64,000 nt of DNA from Parahoeflea halophila. GTDB lineage: Bacteria; Pseudomonadota; Alphaproteobacteria; Rhizobiales; Rhizobiaceae. Every line of letters starts with the position of its first letter. Positions within the stretch are counted from its first letter, which is position 1. A model generated the notes under the pieces. It was not told where the DNA came from, did no database searches, and worked only from the letters and a program-made list of their open reading frames with translations. The stretch lies in assembly GCF_900220985.1 (NCBI RefSeq), contig NZ_OCPC01000002.1, forward strand, positions 372,001 to 436,000, given 5' to 3'. A program made the translations under genes and the position numbers. Of this stretch, positions 57,108 through 64,000 are shown piece after piece.

Positions 57108-59111
57108 ATGACCTCACCCCTGTTTCTCGGCATCGATACCGGCGGCACCTACACCGACGCTGTGCTTTACAGCGAGACCGAAGGCGTTCTGGCCTCTGCC
57201 AAGTCGCTGACCACCCGCCATGATCTGGCAATCGGTGTCTCGGGTGCGGTGGAAACGGTGCTTGCCGAAATCCGGGGGGCGGTGAAGCGCATCCGGCTGG
57301 TCTCGCTGTCGACGACGCTTGCCACGAATGCGCTTGTGGAAGGCCAGGGCGGCCGCGCCGGCCTTGTGATGATCGGCTTCGGGCCGGGCGATCTCGCCCG
57401 CGACGGCCTTGCCGAAGCGCTGGGCACCGACCCGGTGATCTATCTCGCCGGCGGTCACAATGTGCATGGCAATGAGACACCGCTCGATCTGGCGCCACTT
57501 GAAGCGCAGCTCGACAGCCTGGCGGAACAGGTTTCCGCGGTGGCGATCGCCGGCTATTTCGCCGTTCGCAATCCGGCACATGAAATCGCGGTACGGGATC
57601 TGATACGGGACCGCACCTCACTGCCGGTCACCTGCAGCCATGATCTGTCGTCACGGCTGGGCGGACCGCGCCGGGCGCTCACCACGCTGCTCAATGCACG
57701 GCTGATTTCCATGGTCGCGCGGCTCATTGATGCCACCAGCGGCTATCTTTCGGGCCGTGGTATCGACGCGCCGCTGATGGTTGTGCGTGGCGACGGAGCG
57801 CTGATTTCAGCTGCTGAAGCGCTGGCGCGGCCAATCGAGACCATCCTTTCCGGCCCGGCAGCAAGTCTGGTCGGCGCACGCCATCTCACCGGGCTCGACA
57901 ATGCGGTCGTCGCCGACATTGGCGGCACCACCACCGATGTGGCTGTACTTGATGGGGGGCAGCCCCGGCTGGACAGTGAAGGCGCCACCGTTGGCCGCTA
58001 TCGCACCATGGTGGAGGCCGTGGCCATGCACACATTCGGGCTCGGCGGCGATTCCGAGCTGCGGCTTGACGAGGGCGGCTTCGAGGCCGGCCTGACGCTC
58101 GGCCCACGCCGGCTGATGCCGCTCAGCCTTGCCGCCCATCTTTGGCCCGACCCGGTGCTCGCGGGCCTGGAACGCCAGGCGCAGGCCAGTTTCGCCGGGC
58201 GCTATGATGGCCGCCTGGTGTTGCGCACGGGTCTCCCGCAGGCGCTCGCTGCCGGCCTCACCGCTCAGGAAGCAGCGCTATACCAGCGCATCACGCTCGA
58301 GCCGCAAACCCTCGATACGGTGCTCACCGGTACGTCGCAGCGCGCCACGCTCGACCGCCTGATATCGCGCGGCCTGGTTCTGATTGCCGGCTTCACGCCC
58401 TCTGACGCCATGCATGTGCTGGGCCGTCAGGCGCAGTGGAATGCTGATGCCGCGCGCCTTGGCGCCGAGATTTTTGCCCGCCGCAAGGCAGGCTCCGGCC
58501 GCGCAGTGGCGCAGTCGCCCGCCGAACTTGCGCAGATGGTTTCCCGGCGTCTGACCCGGCAGAGCGCCGAAGCCGTGTTGACCGCACTGATCGCGGATCA
58601 GGGCATCACCGGGATCGACGTCGCCAGGTCGGTCTTTATCGATCGCGCGCTCGATCGCACGCCCGGCCTGGTCCGCTTCAGCCTGAAGCCGGACCGTCCG
58701 CTGGTTGCGCTCGGCGCCTCGGCCCCGGTGCATTACCCGGCGATTGCCGATATGCTTGACATCGAGAGCTTCGTTCCGGTCCATGCCGGGGTTGCCAATG
58801 CGGTGGGCGCCGTTGTCGGCCAGGTCCGCGAGACGGTAACTGTCTTCGTGACCGAACCCGATGAGGGCCGTTATGCGGTCAATGGCGGCGGCGAGCACCA
58901 GATCTTCAGGAGCCGCGACGATGCCTTTGCCCGGGCGCGGGAGCTGGCTGTCTCCGAGGCCCGCCAGGCTGCATTGCGCAGCGGTGCGGAGCATCCCGGC
59001 GTCGCGCTGGGTGAACATGTGGACATGCCGGTGATCGAGGGGCTGGAAAAATTCATCGAGGCGCGGTTCGTCGCCGTTGCCTCGGGACGGCCACGTGTCG
59101 CCGGAAGATGA
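57108..59111 (+). CDS. Hydantoinase/oxoprolinase subunit A (HyuA type), lone
   Basis: A 667-residue ASKHA-fold ATPase of the HyuA/N-methylhydantoinase A family. The nucleotide loops are GIDTGGTYTDAVL at the N-terminus and ADIGGTTTDVAVL near residue 265-277. HyuA normally works with a HyuB partner; none is adjacent, so either the partner is elsewhere or this is a single-subunit relative. ATG 57108 is chosen by family N-terminus (M-x-x-P-L-F-L-G); ATG 57099 and GTG 57081 are alternatives. Substrate unknown; 5-oxoproline or hydantoins are possibilities. Confidence 0.82.
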   Translation: MTSPLFLGIDTGGTYTDAVLYSETEGVLASAKSLTTRHDLAIGVSGAVETVLAEIRGAVKRIRLVSLSTTLATNALVEGQGGRAGLVMIGFGPGDLARDGLAEALGTDPVIYLAGGHNVHGNETPLDLAPLEAQLDSLAEQVSAVAIAGYFAVRNPAHEIAVRDLIRDRTSLPVTCSHDLSSRLGGPRRALTTLLNARLISMVARLIDATSGYLSGRGIDAPLMVVRGDGALISAAEALARPIETILSGPAASLVGARHLTGLDNAVVADIGGTTTDVAVLDGGQPRLDSEGATVGRYRTMVEAVAMHTFGLGGDSELRLDEGGFEAGLTLGPRRLMPLSLAAHLWPDPVLAGLERQAQASFAGRYDGRLVLRTGLPQALAAGLTAQEAALYQRITLEPQTLDTVLTGTSQRATLDRLISRGLVLIAGFTPSDAMHVLGRQAQWNADAARLGAEIFARRKAGSGRAVAQSPAELAQMVSRRLTRQSAEAVLTALIADQGITGIDVARSVFIDRALDRTPGLVRFSLKPDRPLVALGASAPVHYPAIADMLDIESFVPVHAGVANAVGAVVGQVRETVTVFVTEPDEGRYAVNGGGEHQIFRSRDDAFARARELAVSEARQAALRSGAEHPGVALGEHVDMPVIEGLEKFIEARFVAVASGRPRVAGR

Positions 59112-59115
59112 TTTT

Positions 59116-59128
59116 TTCCAATTTGGAA
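59116..59128. promoter_or_regulatory. TTCCAA-T-TTGGAA palindrome upstream of glcB
   Basis: A 6+1+6 perfect dyad starting 4 bp after the hydantoinase stop and 106 bp before the malate synthase start. It may be an operator of the glcB promoter or overlap a -35 region. No regulator assigned. Confidence 0.4.
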
Positions 59129-59191
59129 TAAATCATTTGCACCTTCGATGAATTGACAGGCAATGCGACGCCCGGCAGGGTCGGTTCCATA

Positions 59192-59207
59192 TTGCGACAT
59201 GTCGCAA
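59192..59207. promoter_or_regulatory. Perfect 16-bp palindrome TTGCGACATGTCGCAA upstream of glcB
   Basis: The 16 bp are identical to their own reverse complement, end 26 bp before the GTG start of malate synthase G and lie outside any supported gene. The place, overlapping or just after a promoter, suits a repressor operator. The regulator is unknown; ScfR/RamB-like and GntR regulators control glyoxylate genes in other bacteria. Confidence 0.6.
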
Positions 59208-59233
59208 CGCGCGCGCTAGAATGGAGAGTATCA

Positions 59234-61390
59234 GTGGCAAGAATCGAAAAAAATGGGCTGAAGATCAGCACCGACCTGCACGATTTTATCGTCAACGAAG
59301 CCATGCCGGGCACCGGTGTCGAGGCGGAAGCTTTCTTTCAGGCGTTTGGCGATGCCGTTGCCGAACTGGCGCCGAAGAACCGCGCGCTGCTCGCCAAGCG
59401 CGACGCCATGCAGGAAAAGATTGATGCCTGGTACCGTGAAAACGGCGCTCCGGCCGACTTAACTGTCTACAAGGAATTCCTCACCTCGATCGGCTATCTG
59501 CTGCCCGAGGGTGGCCCGGTTCAGGTTTCGACCGAGAATGTCGATCCGGAAATCGCGCTGATCGCCGGCCCGCAGCTGGTCGTTCCGGTGATGAACGCCC
59601 GTTTTGCACTCAATGCCGCCAATGCCCGCTGGGGCTCGCTCTACGACGCGCTCTACGGCACCGATGCGCTTGGCGATCTGCCGCAGGCCGGCGGCTATGA
59701 CAAGGAACGCGGTGGCCGCGTCATCGCCTGGGCCAAATCCTTCCTCGATGACAGCGTTCCGCTGGCCAAGGGCAAGTGGGCCGATGTCACAGGTTTCGAC
59801 TACGAGAGCGGCACACTCAAGATCGAGACCGCCGGTGGCGAGACCACGCTCGCGGAGTCTGCGCAATACGCAGGATTCAAGCGCGACAAAGACCACGCCT
59901 ACCGCCTCTATTTCCAGAAGAACGGACTGCATGCCGTCGTCTGTGTCGATCCCGCAAGCGTTATCGGCAAGACCGACAAGGCCGGCATCTCCGATGTAAT
60001 GCTCGAATCTGCCGTCACCGCGATCATGGACTGCGAGGATTCCATCGCGGCGGTCGACGCCGAGGACAAGACGCTCGTCTACCGCAACTGGCTCGGGCTG
60101 ATGAAGGGCGACCTCGAGGAAGAGGTGCACAAGGGTGGCAACAGCTTCACCCGTAAACTCCATGGCGACATCGAGTATTCCACCCCGGACGGTGAAACTG
60201 CCTCGCTCAAGGGGCGCTCGCTGATGCTGATCCGCAATGTCGGTCACCTGATGACCAACCCGGCCATCCTGATGAGCGACGGCAGCGAGATCCCGGAAGG
60301 CATCATGGATGCGTTCGTCACCGGCCTCATTGCCCTTCACGATATCGGCCCTGACGGCCGTCGCGCCAACTCGGCCACGGGCTCCATGTACGTCGTCAAG
60401 CCGAAGATGCATGGCCCCGAGGAAGTGGCTTTCGCCGTCGAGATCTTCGGTCGCGTCGAAAAGGCTCTCGGCATGGCGCCCAACACCATCAAGATGGGCA
60501 TCATGGACGAGGAGCGCCGGACCACCATCAACCTCAAGGAATGTATCCGTGCCGCCTCGAGCCGCGTGGTTTTCATCAACACCGGCTTCCTCGATCGCAC
60601 CGGCGACGAGATCCACACCTCGATGGAAGCCGGACCGATGATCCGCAAGGGCGACATGAAACAGGCCGCCTGGATCGCCGCTTACGAAAACTGGAACGTC
60701 GACATCGGACTGGAATGCGGCCTCGCCGGCCATGCCCAGATCGGCAAGGGCATGTGGGCCATGCCGGACATGATGGAAGCCATGCTGGAGCAGAAGATCG
60801 GTCATCCGAAGGCGGGCGCAAACACCGCCTGGGTGCCGTCGCCGACCGCGGCCACCCTACACGCCACCCATTACCACAAGGTCAGCGTTGCCGACGTCCA
60901 GGCCGAGCTGCGCTCGCGCGAACGGGCGAAGCTGGACGATATCCTGTCGATTCCGGTGGCCAGCAAGCCCAACTGGACGCCAGAAGAGATCCAGCACGAA
61001 ATCGACAACAACGCGCAGGGAATCCTCGGTTATGTCGTGCGCTGGGTCGACCAGGGTGTCGGCTGCTCCAAGGTGCCCGACATCAATGATATCGGCCTGA
61101 TGGAAGACCGTGCGACGCTTCGCATCTCTGCCCAGCACATGGCCAACTGGCTCCATCACGGGGTTGTCACCAGGGACCAGATCATCGAGACCATGAAGCG
61201 CATGGCAGTTGTCGTCGATGGCCAGAATGCCGGCGATCCCGCCTATAAGCCGATGGCGCCGGACTATGACAGGTCGATCGCGTTTCAGGCCGCGGTCGAG
61301 CTGGTGCTCGAAGGCCGCACCCAGCCCAACGGTTACACAGAGCCGGTGCTCCACCGCCGCCGCCTCGAACTCAAGGCTGCTGCTGGCTGA
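59234..61390 (+). CDS. glcB: Malate synthase G
   Basis: GlcB condenses glyoxylate with acetyl-CoA to malate. The 718-residue single-chain protein matches the G isoform (about 723 residues in E. coli). It shows the Mg/glyoxylate site [18 protein letters not shown], the catalytic Arg in [17 protein letters not shown], the HTSMEAGPM loop and the [14 protein letters not shown]-terminal segment with the catalytic Asp just before. GTG 59234 is chosen for its GGAGAG site 5 nt upstream and the family N-terminus. With acetyl units from Xsc or fatty acids it supports C2 metabolism; isocitrate lyase is not in the window. Confidence 0.94.
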   Translation: MARIEKNGLKISTDLHDFIVNEAMPGTGVEAEAFFQAFGDAVAELAPKNRALLAKRDAMQEKIDAWYRENGAPADLTVYKEFLTSIGYLLPEGGPVQVSTENVDPEIALIAGPQLVVPVMNARFALNAANARWGSLYDALYGTDALGDLPQAGGYDKERGGRVIAWAKSFLDDSVPLAKGKWADVTGFDYESGTLKIETAGGETTLAESAQYAGFKRDKDHAYRLYFQKNGLHAVVCVDPASVIGKTDKAGISDVMLESAVTAIMDCEDSIAAVDAEDKTLVYRNWLGLMKGDLEEEVHKGGNSFTRKLHGDIEYSTPDGETASLKGRSLMLIRNVGHLMTNPAILMSDGSEIPEGIMDAFVTGLIALHDIGPDGRRANSATGSMYVVKPKMHGPEEVAFAVEIFGRVEKALGMAPNTIKMGIMDEERRTTINLKECIRAASSRVVFINTGFLDRTGDEIHTSMEAGPMIRKGDMKQAAWIAAYENWNVDIGLECGLAGHAQIGKGMWAMPDMMEAMLEQKIGHPKAGANTAWVPSPTAATLHATHYHKVSVADVQAELRSRERAKLDDILSIPVASKPNWTPEEIQHEIDNNAQGILGYVVRWVDQGVGCSKVPDINDIGLMEDRATLRISAQHMANWLHHGVVTRDQIIETMKRMAVVVDGQNAGDPAYKPMAPDYDRSIAFQAAVELVLEGRTQPNGYTEPVLHRRRLELKAAAG

Positions 61391-61460
61391 GCCAGGGAAA
61401 ACGCGCACGGGGATGCCGCGCGTCCCTGTGCTCCACTCGAATTCGAGAACCGCCATTGAA

Positions 61461-61491
61461 AAAGCCCGCCAGGTCATCCCTGGCGGGCTTT
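61461..61491. terminator. Bidirectional hairpin terminator between glcB and the L,D-transpeptidase gene
   Basis: A perfect 13-bp stem (61461-61473 with 61479-61491) with a TCATC loop, preceded by an A-run and ending in TTT. It lies between convergent genes and can serve both. Confidence 0.87.
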
Positions 61492-61515
61492 CGAGTCTTA
61501 CAGCGGCGTCGGGCC

Positions 61516-62163
61516 TTATTGCTTGACGATCACGCGGGCGCTCTTGCCGGGACGGACACGCTCGTAGAGGTCGATGATGTCCTGGTTCATCAAGCGGATG
61601 CAGCCCGATGACGCGGCGGTGCCGATCGAATTCCACTCCGGCGTGCCGTGCAGGCGGAACAGGGTGTCCTGGCCCTTTTCGTTGAACAGGTAGAGTGCGC
61701 GGGCGCCGAGTGGGTTGCTCAGGCCGGGTTTCATGCCGTCCTTGCCGTATTTCGCCAGTTCAGGCTTGCGGCTGATCATTTCCTTGGGCGGGGTCCAGGT
61801 CGGCCATTCCTGCTTCCAGGCGATATAGGCCTCGCCTTCCCAGGCAAAGCCGGCCTTGCCGACGCCGATTCCGTAGCGCACGGCCTTGCGGCCCGGCAGC
61901 ACCAGGTAGAGATAGCGGTTGGGCGTATCGACGATGATCGTGCCCGGCTTCTCCTTGGTGGAGTAGGAGACGATCTGGCGGTGGAACTTCTTGTCGACCT
62001 TGCTGATCGGCACCGCCGGAATGGAATAGCCGGCATCCGTGACCGAACCATACTCCGAGGTGAAAACCTGCGAAGATGTTCCGTCCCCGGTGCTTGATGT
62101 GCAACCGGCAAGCGCAAGCGCCGCAATCAATCCGGCAACAGTGAGGGAAAAACGAGGTGTCAT
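61516..62163 (-). CDS. L,D-transpeptidase (YkuD) lipoprotein
   Basis: A 215-residue envelope enzyme. The signal ends in a lipobox LAGC with Cys21 as lipidation site. The YkuD domain covers about 75-213, with the catalytic His in LHGTPEWNSIG and the nucleophile Cys in SSGCIRLMNQD. Such enzymes make 3-3 cross-links in peptidoglycan or attach proteins to it; Rhizobiales carry many and use them for polar growth. Monocistronic, with an AT-rich upstream region of about 200 bp shared with the divergent mmcB. Confidence 0.9.
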   Translation of the reverse strand: MTPRFSLTVAGLIAALALAGCTSSTGDGTSSQVFTSEYGSVTDAGYSIPAVPISKVDKKFHRQIVSYSTKEKPGTIIVDTPNRYLYLVLPGRKAVRYGIGVGKAGFAWEGEAYIAWKQEWPTWTPPKEMISRKPELAKYGKDGMKPGLSNPLGARALYLFNEKGQDTLFRLHGTPEWNSIGTAASSGCIRLMNQDIIDLYERVRPGKSARVIVKQ

Positions 62164-62368
62164 ATTAAACTTCCGAGAGCAAGGCGTGACCGCCGATATT
62201 GGACCACGGCTAACGTGATGCTGTTTATTTTAATTAAGTCTTAACTATGCAACTGTTTTGACTGAAAAATTGATATATTCTTCAAGCTTTGTGGGATCGC
62301 ATTGTTTTTCTGCAACATTGGCGCGGCCCGACATTGCGATAGAACAAATGCCGTGGCACGTATAGCTA

Positions 62369-62845
62369 ATGCCGATTATTTCCCCACATTCCGACAATCC
62401 GCTTGTTGACGGAAGGCAATCCGATCGCGCCATGATGGTGCGCCGTGGCGTGCAACGGCTCCTGGCCGACCTGCGCCTGTCGATGATGCCGGAACTGGCG
62501 CTGGCGTCAGGCCGAAGGGCCGATCTGGTGGCACTCGGCCCGAGCGGCGAGATCTGGATCGTCGAGATCAAGTCCTCGATCGAAGACTACCGCACTGACC
62601 GCAAGTGGCCCGACTATCGCCAGCACTGCGACCGGCTGTTTTTTGCCACCCACTCCGGCGTGCCTGCAGACATCTTCCCTCAGGACTGCGGACTGATCGT
62701 TGCCGACGAATGGTCGGGTCACCTGTTCAGGGAAGCGCCGGAACATCGGCTGGCGGCGGCGACCCGAAAGGCGATGATGCTGCGTTTTGCCCGCGCGGCT
62801 GCCGACCGGCTGCTGCTCGCCGAACTGGCGGCGTCAGCAGGCTGA
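62369..62845 (+). CDS. mmcB: MmcB-family DNA repair protein
   Basis: A 158-residue protein with a PD-(D/E)xK nuclease-like core: GRRADLVALGP and EIWIVEIKSS give the Asp and Glu-x-Lys, followed by DYRTDRKWPDYRQHCDR. MmcB of Caulobacter is a mitomycin C-induced repair protein. The family (formerly DUF1052) is widespread in alphaproteobacteria. The start at 62369 follows an AT-rich 205-bp region; I see no clear LexA box (GTTC-N7-GTTC) there. Confidence 0.83.
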   Translation: MPIISPHSDNPLVDGRQSDRAMMVRRGVQRLLADLRLSMMPELALASGRRADLVALGPSGEIWIVEIKSSIEDYRTDRKWPDYRQHCDRLFFATHSGVPADIFPQDCGLIVADEWSGHLFREAPEHRLAAATRKAMMLRFARAAADRLLLAELAASAG

Positions 62846-62875
62846 AATCGCTTTTCATTGCCGAATCTGGCTGTC

Positions 62876-63445
62876 TCAGCGCGGCGCGCGCTTTGCCAGG
62901 ATCCGCTGCAGCGTCCGGCGGTGCATGTTGAGCCGCCGTGCCGTTTCCGAGACGTTGCGCTCGCACATCTCGTAGACCCGTTGGATGTGTTCCCAGCGCA
63001 CCCGGTCTGCCGACATCGGGTTCTCCGGAACTTCGGCCCGCTCACCGGGCTTGCGGGTCAGCGCCGCAAACACCTCGTCAGCGTCCGCGGGTTTGGCCAG
63101 GTAGTCGATGGCGCCGAGCTTGACCGCGGTCACGGCCGTGGCGATGTTGCCATAGCCGGTCAGAACGATAATGCGGGTATCGCCGCGGCGTTCACGAATG
63201 GCTTCGATCACGTCGAGACCGTTGCCGTCCTGAAGCCGCATGTCCACAACTGCGTATTTGGGTGTCCGGGCGTGGGCCTTGGCGAGGCCTTCGGCCACGC
63301 TTTCGGCGATCTCCACCTCGAAGCCGCGCGCTTCCATGGCGCGGCCAAGCCGGCGCAGAAAGGGAGCGTCGTCATCGACGAGGAGAAGCGTGGCGTCGGA
63401 GCCGATGGCCTCAACTTCTGCGGATTGGGCGATTTCACCGGTCAT
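62876..63445 (-). CDS. actR: Redox response regulator ActR (RegA/PrrA family)
   Basis: A 189-residue regulator with a receiver domain (phosphoacceptor Asp68 in VVDMRLQDGNG, Lys in LAKPADADE) and a Fis-type helix-turn-helix (about 150-188, NVSETARRLNMHRRTLQRIL), the RegA/PrrA/ActR layout. This family controls responses to oxygen, redox state and, in rhizobia, acid tolerance and CO2/N2 metabolism. It lies 83 bp downstream of its kinase actS on the minus strand. Confidence 0.92.
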   Translation of the reverse strand: MTGEIAQSAEVEAIGSDATLLLVDDDAPFLRRLGRAMEARGFEVEIAESVAEGLAKAHARTPKYAVVDMRLQDGNGLDVIEAIRERRGDTRIIVLTGYGNIATAVTAVKLGAIDYLAKPADADEVFAALTRKPGERAEVPENPMSADRVRWEHIQRVYEMCERNVSETARRLNMHRRTLQRILAKRAPR

Positions 63446-63528
63446 GGTTCACCTCACGGGTGCTGGCAATGCATGTTTGCACACCCGATCTAATGCGTTT
63501 GACAAGATTATCCAGCTGCAAACTCATG

Positions 63529-64000
63529 TCAAAGCACCTTATCGGCGCCAAAAAGGTCCATTTTCTCTCTTGGCCAGCTCACCTTGACATGTGCGCCGGT
63601 CCCCGGAAGCGGTTTGTTGGCAAATTCCAGCGTCGCCCCGGAACGCTCGAGCAGAGTCTTTGCAATGAACAGGCCAAGCCCCAGCCCGCCGCCCTTGTCC
63701 CGGTCCTGCCGGCTGCGCCGGTTCATGAACGGCATCCCGATCTGGGTCAGGACGTCGGGCGCGAAACCCGGACCGTCATCGTCGATCGAGATCTCCACCC
63801 GGTCCCGGTCGTGGCTCACTGTCACCGTCACCCGGTTTTCGGCGAAATCAACGGCATTCTCGATCAGGTTGCCCAGCCCGAACAGGATCGCCGGATTGCG
63901 CCGGCCGATGGTCTCGCGCATATCCGACTCGCTGTGCAACACGTCGATGTCGATGCCGAATTCGCGGTGCGGTGCAATCACTTCCTCGATCAGCGAACGC
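63529..64000 (-). CDS. actS: Redox sensor histidine kinase ActS (RegB/PrrB), C-terminal part
   Basis: The last 156 residues of a kinase that continues past the window end. The ATPase boxes are intact: N (LIENAVDFA), G1 (DDDGPGF) and G2 (GGGLGLGLFIAKTLLERSGA). The sequence IGMPFMNRR between G1 and G2 and the neighbouring actR identify RegB/PrrB/ActS. The H-box, the redox Cys and the quinone-binding membrane domain are outside the window. Confidence 0.88.
   Translation of the reverse strand, partial: RSLIEEVIAPHREFGIDIDVLHSESDMRETIGRRNPAILFGLGNLIENAVDFAENRVTVTVSHDRDRVEISIDDDGPGFAPDVLTQIGMPFMNRRSRQDRDKGGGLGLGLFIAKTLLERSGATLEFANKPLPGTGAHVKVSWPREKMDLFGADKVL

Noticed and set aside
62164-62368. A LexA box in front of mmcB
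   Set aside because: MmcB is damage-inducible in Caulobacter, but I could not find the alphaproteobacterial GTTC-N7-GTTC pattern here.

Overview
The window reads as chromosomal DNA of an alphaproteobacterium of the order Hyphomicrobiales (Rhizobiales), probably a marine or saline rhizobial relative such as a Hoeflea-like genus. The basis is GC-rich coding sequence, rhizobial gene order (hisB-DUF2628-hisHAFE-coaA, pckA/chvI-chvG-hprK-PTS, trpFBA-accD-folC, actSR) and typically alphaproteobacterial proteins (short HprK, AddAB of the alphaproteobacterial type, MmcB, DivL). No database search was possible. Family names rest on motif recognition and symbols on gene context.

Layout. 1-4.2 kb: end of hisB, then hisH, hisA, hisF, hisE and coaA on the plus strand, with a decayed duplicate of the hisF 5' end between hisA and hisF. 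4.2-8.5 kb: mixed small genes (AlkB, a BON-LysM protein, a broken alcohol dehydrogenase with its divergent TetR regulator, ArfB, a nitroreductase). 8.5-15.9 kb: carbon and envelope control block, pckA divergent from chvI-chvG-hprK, then EIIA, HPr and ahcY. 16-20.9 kb: the tyrosine pseudokinase DivL, a TsaE/sugar-kinase fusion and a MurU-type nucleotidyltransferase. 20.9-28.1 kb: addB, addA, trxA. 28.1-33.9 kb (minus): trpF-trpB-flavodoxin reductase-trpA-accD-folC. 34-36.8 kb (minus): a YgjP-type metallopeptidase, a DUF2852 protein and PHB depolymerase.

37-52.8 kb is an accessory C2-sulfonate block. An IclR regulator is divergent from a GMC dehydrogenase, which is followed by a TRAP importer (DctPQM) and Xsc. 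Convergent to these lie TauR and taurine:pyruvate aminotransferase, with TauABC divergent from the latter. In the model I infer, isethionate enters by TRAP and is oxidised by the GMC enzyme, taurine enters by TauABC and is transaminated, and both give sulfoacetaldehyde, which Xsc cleaves to acetyl phosphate and sulfite. No pta and no sulfite exporter or oxidase are in the window.

52.9-64 kb: gyrB (minus), a cytochrome P450, a lone HyuA-type hydantoinase, malate synthase G preceded by a perfect 16-bp palindrome, an L,D-transpeptidase lipoprotein, MmcB, and the ActS-ActR redox two-component pair (ActS runs off the end).

The most unusual items are TauC with an inserted periplasmic segment of about 125 residues, the two-substrate sulfonate block without pta, the reductase gene inside the trp operon, the hisF-start duplication, a single nonsense codon in an otherwise intact alcohol dehydrogenase, and several strong unassigned palindromes. 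No tRNA, rRNA, CRISPR array, IS element or prophage was seen.
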